Part shown: positions 34,283-41,534 of the stretch, piece after piece | Position numbering within the stretch: the stretch's first letter is position 1 | Layout of the letters: every line of letters begins with the position of its first letter | DNA from: Chromatiales bacterium | GTDB taxonomy: Bacteria; Pseudomonadota; Gammaproteobacteria; SpSt-1174 | Assembly: GCA_014762505.1 (NCBI GenBank) | Contig: JABURS010000042.1 | Coordinates: 144,877-208,876, forward strand | DNA: 64,000 bases | Direction: 5' to 3' | The notes under the pieces: model-generated | Told to the model about the DNA's origin: nothing | Seen by the model: the letters and a program-made list of their open reading frames with translations, nothing else | Database searches by the model: none | Made by a program: the position numbers and the translations under genes

Positions 34283-35245
34283 ATGCACGCCACACTGCCA
34301 TTACTCAAAGACACCGACTTCCCCGCCATCCGTCGCGGACGGCTCACCACGCTGCAGGTCAACCTGGGCTATCGCTGCAACCAGAGCTGCCTGCACTGCC
34401 ACGTGAACGCCGGACCGAACCGCAAGGAGATGATGTCGGCCGGGACCATCGACACCGTGGTCGAGTTTCTTCGGGCCGGCAACATCGAGACCCTGGACCT
34501 CACCGGCGGCGCACCCGAACTCAATCCGCATTTTCGCGATCTCGTCACCCGTGCCCGCGCGCTCGGCGTGCACGTCATGGATCGCTGCAACCTCACCGTC
34601 CTGCATGAACCCGGGCAGGACGACCTGGCCGGGTTCCTCGCCGACAACCGGGTGGAGGTCATCGCCTCCCTGCCCTGTTACCTCGAGGACAACGTCGACG
34701 GCCAGCGCGGCAAGGGCGTCTACCAGGGCAGCATCGAGGGGCTTCAGAAACTGAATGCACTCGGCTACGGCCAGGCCGGCAGCGGGCTCGCGCTCAACCT
34801 CGTGTACAACCCGACCGGCCCGTTCCTGCCGCCCCCGCAGGCGCAGCTCGAGGCCGACTACAAGCGTGAACTGGATACGCGCTTCGGCATCGTCTTCAAC
34901 CGGCTCTTCACGCTCACCAACCTGCCCATCGAGCGTTTCGGCAGCACGCTCGTGAGCAAGGGCCAGTTCGAGGACTACATGCGGCTGCTGCGCGAGGCCT
35001 ACCGCGCGGAGAACCTCGACGCGGTCATGTGCCGCTCGCTCTTGAGCGTGGACTGGCAGGGTTACGTCTACGACTGCGACTTCAACCAGATGCTCGGCCT
35101 GCCGCTGCGCATCGGGGGCAAGCCCCGGCCGCAACTCGCCGACCTCCTCGGCCGCGACCTCGATGGCAACCCGATCGTGATCGCCGACCACTGCTACGGC
35201 TGCACCGCCGGCCAGGGTTCATCCTGCGGCGGGGCGTTGAGCTAG
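34283..35245 (+). CDS. arsS: Arsenosugar biosynthesis radical SAM protein ArsS
   Basis: 320 residues. The radical SAM cluster motif CNQSCLHC (Cys32, Cys36, Cys39) follows LQVNLGYR. LTGGAPELNPHF and the SPASM-like C-terminal cysteines CYGCTAGQGSSCGG are features of the ArsS family, in which radical SAM chemistry attaches the adenosyl group to methylated arsenic. It is followed, after a 390-base repeat-bearing gap, by ArsM and two sugar enzymes of the same pathway. Confidence 0.9.
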   Translation: MHATLPLLKDTDFPAIRRGRLTTLQVNLGYRCNQSCLHCHVNAGPNRKEMMSAGTIDTVVEFLRAGNIETLDLTGGAPELNPHFRDLVTRARALGVHVMDRCNLTVLHEPGQDDLAGFLADNRVEVIASLPCYLEDNVDGQRGKGVYQGSIEGLQKLNALGYGQAGSGLALNLVYNPTGPFLPPPQAQLEADYKRELDTRFGIVFNRLFTLTNLPIERFGSTLVSKGQFEDYMRLLREAYRAENLDAVMCRSLLSVDWQGYVYDCDFNQMLGLPLRIGGKPRPQLADLLGRDLDGNPIVIADHCYGCTAGQGSSCGGALS

Positions 35246-35252
35246 GGTTTTT

Positions 35253-35306
35253 GCCACAGAGGTCACAGAGGTTATTCGAGCGGTTTTACTCTGAGCCCTC
35301 TGTGGC
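35253..35306. repeat. Short CACAGAG-family palindrome
   Basis: GCCACAGAGGTCACAGAGG at the left and CTCTGAGCCCTCTGTGGC at the right with about 18 bases between. Eight bases after the arsS stop, so the transcript end of arsS could fold on it. Confidence 0.8.
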
Positions 35307-35338
35307 GTACGGAATTCGTGTTCAACACGTTCATGTTC

Positions 35339-35445
35339 GTCATCCCTGCGGAGGCAGGGATCCAGGAACACCGAGGCCGATAACCTTCGGAGGCCGTACT
35401 GGCACCTTGTCGCTGATACTGGATTCCCGCCTTCGCGGGAATGAC
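35339..35445. repeat. Inverted doublet of GTCATYCCYGC...GGAT REP-like repeats
   Basis: GTCATCCCTGCGGAGGCAGG(GATCCAG) at the left and CTGGATTCCCGCCTTCGCGG(GAATGAC) at the right are inverted copies enclosing about 53 bases. Each copy is a hairpin of its own. This resembles REP doublets (REPINs) or a small MITE. A third single copy is at 53470. Confidence 0.8.
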
Positions 35446-35635
35446 GAGTTGAGAGAGCCGGAATGACAAGTCAAGAGAGCGAGGACGACGGCTTGAGAGC
35501 GTGGGGATGACGACATCAGCCCCGCGGTAACAATGACTTCAGCGGCGCTGACGATACGCTGAAACATTCGGCCGAACGATTTCAGCCGGCCAAAAACGAA
35601 CTATTGCAAACAAAGAACTATTGCAGGAGACACCG

Positions 35636-36757
35636 ATGGACGTTCGCCAATCCGTACTCGACCGCTATTCCGAAGGCGCGCAACAGCGCGTAGAGGCGCT
35701 GTGCTGTCCGGTGGACTACGACGCCCGCCTGCTCGAGGCGATTCCGGCCGAGATACTGGAACGCGACTACGGCTGCGGCGATCCCTCGCGTTACGTGCGC
35801 GAGGGCGACACCGTGCTCGACCTCGGCTCGGGCGGCGGCAAGATCTGCTACATGGCCGCGCAGCTCGTCGGCCCCGAGGGCCTTGTCATCGGCGTGGACA
35901 TGAACGAGGACATGCTCGACCTCGCCCGCCGCCACCAGGCGGAGATGGCCGAGAAGCTCGGCGGTGACCGCGTCGACTTTCGCAAGGGCTACATCCAGGA
36001 CCTGGCGCTGGACGTCGCCGCGATGGAGGCCTTTCTCGCCGGACAGCCGGTGACCGATGCGGCAGGCTACACCCGCCTGCACGACTGGCAGGCCACGCAG
36101 CGCCGTGAGAAACCGCTGATCCCCGATGCCTCGGTGGATCTGGTCATCTCCAACTGCGTGCTCAACCTGGTGCCCGACGCCGACAAGAACCAGCTGGTGC
36201 GCGAGGTCTTCCGCGTGCTCAGGCCCGGCGGGCGCGTGGCCATCTCGGACATCGTCAGCGACGAGCCGGTCCCCGAGCACCTGAAGAACGACCCGGCGCT
36301 GTGGAGCGGCTGTATCTCCGGCGCCTTCCAGGAAGAGACGTTCCTCCAGGTCTTCCGCGAGGCCGGCTTCGTCGCCGTGGCCTACGACAAGTGGGACGCC
36401 GCACCCTGGCAGGTGATCGAGGGCATCGAGTTCCGCTCGGTCACGCTCACCGCCACGAAGCCCGAGGCCACCGCCTGCCTGGACTACGGCCATGCCGTGA
36501 TGTACCGCGGTCCGTTTTCACAGGTGCACGACGACGAGGGCCACGTCTACCCGCGCGGCGCGCGCATCGCCGTGTGCGAGCGCAGCTACCGGCTCCTCAC
36601 CGAGGGCCCCTATGCCGATCAGTTCATCGGTTTTGCACCGCGCAACCCGGGCGAGCCGCGCACGTTCTGCGCACCGGCCGGCACCCGCCGTCCGGCCGCC
36701 GAGACCAAGAGCCCCCTCGCGCCCACCTGCGACAGCGAGGGCAGCTGCTGTTGCTGA
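35636..36757 (+). CDS. arsM: Arsenite S-adenosylmethyltransferase ArsM
   Basis: 373 residues. SAM-binding motif LDLGSGGG (61-68). The three catalytic cysteines of ArsM are all present: Cys71 (GGKICY), Cys174 (ISNCVLNLVPD) and Cys226 (SGCISGAF). These bind As(III) during stepwise methylation. After residue 280 comes a C-terminal domain of about 90 residues ending in SCCC, an extra possible arsenic-binding tail. The start was chosen at the ATG with AGGAGA in front rather than the TTG 15 bases earlier. Its end overlaps the next gene. Product feeds ArsS-dependent arsenosugar synthesis. Confidence 0.9.
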   Translation: MDVRQSVLDRYSEGAQQRVEALCCPVDYDARLLEAIPAEILERDYGCGDPSRYVREGDTVLDLGSGGGKICYMAAQLVGPEGLVIGVDMNEDMLDLARRHQAEMAEKLGGDRVDFRKGYIQDLALDVAAMEAFLAGQPVTDAAGYTRLHDWQATQRREKPLIPDASVDLVISNCVLNLVPDADKNQLVREVFRVLRPGGRVAISDIVSDEPVPEHLKNDPALWSGCISGAFQEETFLQVFREAGFVAVAYDKWDAAPWQVIEGIEFRSVTLTATKPEATACLDYGHAVMYRGPFSQVHDDEGHVYPRGARIAVCERSYRLLTEGPYADQFIGFAPRNPGEPRTFCAPAGTRRPAAETKSPLAPTCDSEGSCCC

Positions 36758-37434
36758 CCGTCTCGGTCATCGTGCCGGCGCTCAACGAGGCGGCGACCAT
36801 CGCGGCCACACTCGCGCCGCTGCAGGCCGTGCGTACGGCCGGTCACGAGATCATCGTGGTCGACGGTGGCAGCACGGACGCCACTGTCGACCGTGCCCGT
36901 GCGCTGGCCGACCGGGTGATCGCCAGTCCGCCCGGCCGGGCCAGGCAGATGAACGCGGGGGCAGGCATCGCCACCGGCGACGTCCTGTGGTTCCTGCATG
37001 CCGACACCCTCGCCCCTGCCGAGGCGATCGATGGCATCGGCGATGCACTTGCCGACGGCCGCCGCTGCTGGGGCCGCTTCGACGTGCGCCTGTCCGGCAA
37101 TCACTGGCCGTTTCGCCTCATCGAGCGCGCCATGAACCTGCGCTCCTGCCTCACGCGCATCGCCACCGGCGACCAGGGCATCTTCGTCACGCGCGAGGCC
37201 TTCGCGGCGGTCGGCGGCTATGCCGACATCCCGCTGATGGAAGACATCGCGCTGAGCAGGCGCCTGCGAAAACACACGCCACCGGCCTGCCTGAAGTCAC
37301 GGCTCGTCACCTCCAGCCGCCGCTGGGAACGCAACGGCATCCTGCGCACCGTGCTCCTCATGTGGCGCCTGCGGCTGGCCTACTTCCTCGGCGCCGCTCC
37401 CGACGCCCTGGCCGAGCGCTACCGTCGTGGCTGA
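36751..37434 (+). CDS. Arsenosugar-type glycosyltransferase, TIGR04283 family
   Basis: 227 residues, GT-A fold family 2: TVSVIVPALNEAATI at the N-terminus, IIVVDGGSTD (nucleotide-sugar Asp), WFLHADT as the DxD-like motif, and SCLTRIATGDQGIFVTREAF. The family occurs with ArsS and ArsM in arsenosugar loci. TTG at 36751 was chosen as the start because the later GTG would remove the first beta strand; it overlaps the arsM end by 7 bases. The acceptor is unproven. Confidence 0.82.
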   Translation: MLTVSVIVPALNEAATIAATLAPLQAVRTAGHEIIVVDGGSTDATVDRARALADRVIASPPGRARQMNAGAGIATGDVLWFLHADTLAPAEAIDGIGDALADGRRCWGRFDVRLSGNHWPFRLIERAMNLRSCLTRIATGDQGIFVTREAFAAVGGYADIPLMEDIALSRRLRKHTPPACLKSRLVTSSRRWERNGILRTVLLMWRLRLAYFLGAAPDALAERYRRG

Positions 37435-38065
37435 CAAGCACGATACCGCGGTCATCGTCTTTGCCCGCGCCCCCGTGCCGGGCGCCAGCAAGACGCGCCT
37501 GATACCCGCGCTCGGCGAACGCGGCGCGGCCACCCTGCACGCGCGCATGATCGAGCACAGCATCGAGACGCTGGCCACCGGCACCCACACGCTTCAGCTC
37601 TGGTGCGCCCCGGACACCGGCCACCCGCTCTTCGGTGACCTCGCCAGGCGCCACGAGCTGAAACTGCACACCCAGTGCGGTGATGATCTGGGCGCGCGCA
37701 TGTATCATGCGCTGGACACCGCCCTGCGCGATCACGCCCAGGCCATCATCGTCGGCACCGATTGCCCCGGTATGGCAGCGGCCGATATCGAGGCCGCCGC
37801 GCAGGCACTACAACAGGGTGCGGACGCCGTCCTCGGCCCGGCCGAGGACGGGGGCTACTGGCTGCTCGGACTGCGTGCCATCTCGCCCACGCTCTTCGAC
37901 GACCTGCCCTGGGGTGGCGACGCGATATACGAACAGACACGCGCACGCATCGAGGCCCTGGGCTGGCGCTGCCATGTGCTGCGCACACTGGCCGACGTGG
38001 ACCGTCCGGACGACCTCGTCCACGTACCCGCGAAACTGCTGCAAGACACGAGAGAGAACGCATGA
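37427..38065 (+). CDS. Arsenosugar-type nucleotidyl/glycosyltransferase-like protein, TIGR04282 family
   Basis: 212 residues, GTG start overlapping the previous gene by 8 bases. FARAPVPGASKTRL near the N-terminus and IIVGTDCPGM are the hallmark of this family, related to MobA/CofC-type nucleotidyltransferases. DAVLGPAEDGGYWLLGL follows as substrate-binding loop. It regularly follows the TIGR04283 gene. Its own reaction is not established. ATGA overlap with the next small gene. Confidence 0.82.
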   Translation: MADKHDTAVIVFARAPVPGASKTRLIPALGERGAATLHARMIEHSIETLATGTHTLQLWCAPDTGHPLFGDLARRHELKLHTQCGDDLGARMYHALDTALRDHAQAIIVGTDCPGMAAADIEAAAQALQQGADAVLGPAEDGGYWLLGLRAISPTLFDDLPWGGDAIYEQTRARIEALGWRCHVLRTLADVDRPDDLVHVPAKLLQDTRENA

Positions 38066-38292
38066 ACTGGCTCGACAAACTGCCGCTCGGCATGCTCGTC
38101 ATCATCGCCGCCACCCTGGGCCTTGCGCCCTTCGTGCCGGAACCGCATATCTGGGAAAAGCTCAAGATGCTGGCCGACGGCGCGCTCACGCGCCCCATCG
38201 ACATCTTCGACCTGCTGATGCACGGCGCGCCATGGGTGTTGCTCGGCCTCAAGCTCGGGCGCCTGGCGCAGAAGCAGCTCGCTGCCCGGTAA
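38062..38292 (+). CDS. Small two-helix membrane protein of the arsenosugar cluster
   Basis: 76 residues. TM1 LGMLVIIAATLGLAPFVPEP and TM2 near LLMHGAPWVLLGLKLGR, with PIDIFDL between. ATGA overlap with the preceding gene shows co-translation. I do not recognise a defined function. It is too short for a transporter on its own. Confidence 0.75.
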   Translation: MNWLDKLPLGMLVIIAATLGLAPFVPEPHIWEKLKMLADGALTRPIDIFDLLMHGAPWVLLGLKLGRLAQKQLAAR

Positions 38293-38298
38293 GATCGC

Positions 38299-38670
38299 AT
38301 GAACGCGAACACCCCGCGCCTGATCTTCGTCTACAACGCCGACAGCGGCCTGTTCAACACCATGGCCGACATCGGCCACAAGATCTTCTCGCCCGAGACC
38401 TACGCCTGCGAGCTCTGCGCCCTCACCCACGGCTATTTCAGCGAACGACGCGAGTGGCGCACCTTCGTCGAGTCACTGCCGCTGCCCTGCGAGTTCCTGC
38501 ATCGCGATGAATTCCTGCGCGCGCATCCGGACCAGCAGGGGCACCGTTTTCCTGTCGTGCTATACATGGGTGAAAACGGACTGCAGCCCTGCCTCACGCG
38601 AGACGACCTGGCCGACTGCACCGACCTGGCGGCCCTGCAACAGGCCATCCGCCGCTGCCTGCCGGCGTGA
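38299..38670 (+). CDS. Uncharacterized protein with CxxC, arsenosugar cluster
   Basis: 123 residues, no signal or TM. RLIFVYNADSGLFNTMADIGHK, then Cys37/Cys40 in CELCALTHGYFSERREW, and further cysteines at 64, 98, 107 and 120. A thioredoxin-like strand pattern (FPVVLYMGENGL) is possible. The cysteine pairs could bind arsenic or a metal. Six bases after the preceding gene; conserved placement suggests a role in the pathway. Confidence 0.7.
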   Translation: MNANTPRLIFVYNADSGLFNTMADIGHKIFSPETYACELCALTHGYFSERREWRTFVESLPLPCEFLHRDEFLRAHPDQQGHRFPVVLYMGENGLQPCLTRDDLADCTDLAALQQAIRRCLPA

Positions 38671-38732
38671 TGCCGGGCGCGAAGACGACCACCCACGATC
38701 AACCCGCATCAGAGACCACCGGAGCAAACGAC

Positions 38733-39011
38733 ATGCACGCCACTGCCGAACTGCAGGTCATACCGCTGGGTAGCGGTGTCTCGGTGCGTGCGGAGATCCT
38801 GCGCGTGACAGAGGTGCTGAAAGGGTACGAACTGCTGATCGAGACTCATGCCTCGGGCACGAACATCGAAGGCGAGCTGGCGGACATCCTCGCCGCCGTG
38901 GCGAGGGTGCACGAGCTGCTGCATGCCGAGGGCACGGTGCGCCTGGTGAGTTATCTCAAGCTGGAGACGCGCACCGACAAGACGCCCACGCTCGCCGGCA
39001 AGAAGCTCTAG
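38733..39011 (+). CDS. MTH1187/YkoF-type thiamine-binding family protein
   Basis: 92 residues, ferredoxin-like fold: AELQVIPLGSGVSVRAEILRVTEVLKGYELLIE, with HASGTNIEGELADILAAV and a final RTDKTPTLAGK. This matches MTH1187-type proteins, some of which bind thiamine pyrimidine. The start is at the ATG with GGAG nine bases before; an upstream frame extension lacks homology. Last plus-strand gene of the cluster. Confidence 0.78.
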   Translation: MHATAELQVIPLGSGVSVRAEILRVTEVLKGYELLIETHASGTNIEGELADILAAVARVHELLHAEGTVRLVSYLKLETRTDKTPTLAGKKL

Positions 39012-39022
39012 CCACCAGGCCT

Positions 39023-39697
39023 CTATTCCTTGAGCTGGATACGCAGCCGGCTCTCGCTCACCTCGATCGCCTCCACGCCATCGGCGAAGGACTGCCAGAA
39101 GCCCGGGTCGTTGCCGAACTCCTGCACCAGGTCGATGTTCTTCAGGTTACCCAGCCAGGCATTGGGCAACGGCACGCCCCACACGCTCACCCCCTTGAGG
39201 ATCACCACCGGCCGGCCGTTGGCGTAACGCAATTCCATGCCGGCCGGCACCTTCAGCGTCTCGCCGCCCAGCACCGGAAACTCCGGGTCCAGCGGCACCA
39301 GCAGCTTCGCGCTGGCGAGGTTGTCGGACAGATCGATCGCCAGGCGATGGGCCAGGTCGGTGTTGCGTGCGAGCAGGGCGTTGAGTTCCTTCTCGGTGAA
39401 CTGGATCTCGCGGCTTGCGCCCGCCTCGCTATAGGGCTCGGGGACCAGCGGCCCGGACGCAGCCGGTGCGGTGCGGCCGGCCGTACCCTCCAGCCGGTCC
39501 AGCTTGGCCTCCAGCACCTGTGTCTCCTTCTGGTTCAGCGTGACCGGCCGGAATTCGGTGGGAAACAGATAGGCCCACACGATCCACAGCGTGATGCCCA
39601 CCGACAGCGCCACGGCGAGCAGTACCAGCCCCGTGGCCTTCCAGGGAAACCCGGTTTTCTTCGCGGGCGGCGTCGGGGTGATCGTGGTCTCGTTCAT
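39023..39697 (-). CDS. Single-pass membrane protein of unknown function
   Basis: 224 residues. A TM helix (LVLLAVALSVGITLWIVWAYLF, about 24-45) with a short cytosolic N-terminus; the rest is periplasmic. A predicted coiled-coil (KETQVLEAKLDRLEG) and a beta-rich C-terminal half (LVPLDPEFPVLGGETLKVPAGMELRYANG in pieces) follow. No family recognised. It converges on the arsenosugar genes. Confidence 0.7.
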   Translation of the reverse strand: MNETTITPTPPAKKTGFPWKATGLVLLAVALSVGITLWIVWAYLFPTEFRPVTLNQKETQVLEAKLDRLEGTAGRTAPAASGPLVPEPYSEAGASREIQFTEKELNALLARNTDLAHRLAIDLSDNLASAKLLVPLDPEFPVLGGETLKVPAGMELRYANGRPVVILKGVSVWGVPLPNAWLGNLKNIDLVQEFGNDPGFWQSFADGVEAIEVSESRLRIQLKE

Positions 39698-39738
39698 GGG
39701 GTTCCTTGATGTGGGCGTTAGGCGTGAAAATCTAATCT

Positions 39739-39804
39739 GCCACAGAGGGCACGGAGATCACAGAGGACAACCGGGCTGTATTCTTCCTCTGTGCCCTCTG
39801 TGGC
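39739..39804. repeat. Palindromic CACAGAG-family repeat element
   Basis: GCCACAGAGGGCACGGAG...CTCTGTGCCCTCTGTGGC with about 30 bases inside. On the outside, GGCGTTAGGCGTGAAAATC recalls, inverted, the tail of the other copies. Lies 42 bases upstream of the membrane-protein gene. Confidence 0.82.
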
Positions 39805-39860
39805 AAAACGCATTCACATCGAACGCCCCCTACACCCAGTCCCTCACGACCATCCCGACA

Positions 39861-39929
39861 GGGCGGCCCGCGGCCGCCGGACGGACGATGCCGAAGAGAA
39901 AGGTGCACGGCGGCCACGGGCCGCCCTAT
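39861..39929. repeat. Inverted pair of GGGCGGCCCGYGGCCGCC repeats
   Basis: Left copy GGGCGGCCCGCGGCCGCC and right copy inverted (GGCGGCCACGGGCCGCCCTAT). The right one equals exactly, inverted, the 21-base unit at 8421-8441. Placed just behind the malQ stop. Confidence 0.78.
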
Positions 39930-39947
39930 GACGTGAGACTTCAAACT

Positions 39948-41510
39948 TCAAACTTCACCCCCCTCCCGGTCATACAGCTCGACCAGGTGCCGCACACGCG
40001 GCGGCAGGTCGTCGCCGACCTGGTCCCAGTCGAAGCGCCAGGTCCAGTTGTCCTTCACCGTGCCCGGTACGTTCATGCGGTGTCCGCCGTCGAGGGCGAG
40101 CAGGTCCTGCATGGGCACCATGGCCAGGCGCGCGACCGAGCCCAGCGCGGCGCGGATCAGCGGCCAGGGCATGGGCTCGTCGGGCTCGCCCAGGTAGTCA
40201 TGCACGTAGCGACGTGTGGCCTCGTCCAGCGAGGCGTACCAGCCCAGGCTGGTGTCGTTGTCGTGGGTGCCCGTGTAGACCACGGCGTTGTCGACGTGGT
40301 GGTCCGGCAGATAGGGGTTGTCGGGGCTGCCATCGAAGGCGAACTGCAGGATCTTCATGCCCGGCAGGCCCCAGGCGTCGCGCAGGGCCTCGACCTCGGG
40401 GGTGATGGTGCCCAGGTCCTCGGCCACCAGCGGCAGGTTGCCCAGCCGCTCGCGCAGCCGGCGAAACAGCGCCTCGCCGGGCGCAGTGATCCACTGTCCC
40501 TGGATGGCCGTCTCCTCGCCGGCCGGGATGGACCAGTAGGCCTGAAAACCGCGGAAGTGGTCCACGCGGATCAGGTCGAACTGGGTCTCCAGGGTGCGCA
40601 GGCGCCGCTCCCACCAGGCGAAGTCGTCGGCCTGCATCGCCTCCCAGTCGTACAGCGGGTTGCCCCAGCGCTGGCCCGTGGCCGAGAAATAATCCGGCGG
40701 CACGCCGGCCACGTGGTGCGGCTGGCCCTGCGCGTCGAGATCGAAGTACTGCGGCTCGGCCCAGACATCGGCGGAGTTGTGGGCGACGAAGATGGGCATG
40801 TCGCCGAACAGCAGGATGCCGCGGGTATTGGCGTAGCGGCGCAGATCGGCCCATTGCCGGTAGAAGAGATACTGCTCGAAGCGGTGCTGGTCGAGCACCG
40901 CCGCGAGCCGCCCGCGCGTGGCGTCGAGCGCCGCCGGCTCGCGGTCGCGCAGCTCGGGCGCCCACTCCCACCAGGGGCGTTCGTCATGCTCGTGGCTCAG
41001 GGCACGGAACAGGACATAGTCGTCCAGCCACTCGGCATTGGTCTCGCAAAAGGCTGCGAGGCTGCGGCGCTCGGCCTGATCGGCGCGGGCCAGAAAGCCG
41101 GCGCGCGCCTCGCGCAGGCGGGCGGCATGCCACGCCGCCCAGGCATCGAGGGCCTGCGGCGGCGCGCTGTCGTCCTCCAGCCAGCCCTGCGCCCGCAGGG
41201 GTTCGAGGCCGATGAGCCAGGTGTTGCCGGCATGGGCCGACTCGCCCTGGTAGGGCGAGCCCAGCGGGGCGGTGGGACCGAGCGGCAGCACCTGCCAGAC
41301 ACTCAGCCCGGAGCGGGCCAGCAAGTCGACGAAACGGAAGGCAGCGGACCCGAGGCCGCCGACGGGGGCCTCGCCCGGCAACGAGGTCGGATGTAGCACG
41401 ACACCGGCGCGACGGCGGTCCAGCGGGGTACGTGCCTTGGTCGTGGTGCGCGTCAAGCCGGTCCCTTCCTCCATCCGGGCTGTTCGGGTCTCGTAATCGT
41501 GCGGACGCAT
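39948..41510 (-). CDS. malQ: 4-alpha-glucanotransferase (amylomaltase)
   Basis: 520 residues, GH77. The catalytic motifs are complete: RVDHFRGF (nucleophile Asp), AEDLGTITPEV (acid/base Glu) and GTHDNDTSLGW. TSLPG near residue 43 and SPYQGESAHAGN are family marks. It transfers maltosyl units between alpha-1,4-glucans. A later ATG at 41474 is an alternative start. Same strand as GH57 and glgC, 24 bases after the GH57 stop. Confidence 0.93.
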   Translation of the reverse strand: MRPHDYETRTARMEEGTGLTRTTTKARTPLDRRRAGVVLHPTSLPGEAPVGGLGSAAFRFVDLLARSGLSVWQVLPLGPTAPLGSPYQGESAHAGNTWLIGLEPLRAQGWLEDDSAPPQALDAWAAWHAARLREARAGFLARADQAERRSLAAFCETNAEWLDDYVLFRALSHEHDERPWWEWAPELRDREPAALDATRGRLAAVLDQHRFEQYLFYRQWADLRRYANTRGILLFGDMPIFVAHNSADVWAEPQYFDLDAQGQPHHVAGVPPDYFSATGQRWGNPLYDWEAMQADDFAWWERRLRTLETQFDLIRVDHFRGFQAYWSIPAGEETAIQGQWITAPGEALFRRLRERLGNLPLVAEDLGTITPEVEALRDAWGLPGMKILQFAFDGSPDNPYLPDHHVDNAVVYTGTHDNDTSLGWYASLDEATRRYVHDYLGEPDEPMPWPLIRAALGSVARLAMVPMQDLLALDGGHRMNVPGTVKDNWTWRFDWDQVGDDLPPRVRHLVELYDREGGEV

Positions 41511-41534
41511 CCCTGTCCCTCCTCTGCGGCCCTG

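Larger units (their letters stand above)
35246..35635. repeat. Intergenic gap with two repeat elements
   Basis: 390 bases between arsS and arsM without a supported gene. It contains a short CACAGAG palindrome and an inverted REP doublet (listed separately), then about 140 bases with TGACGACT/TGACAAGTC short repeats and TATTGCAAACAAAGAACTATTGCAGG just before arsM. Confidence 0.7.
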
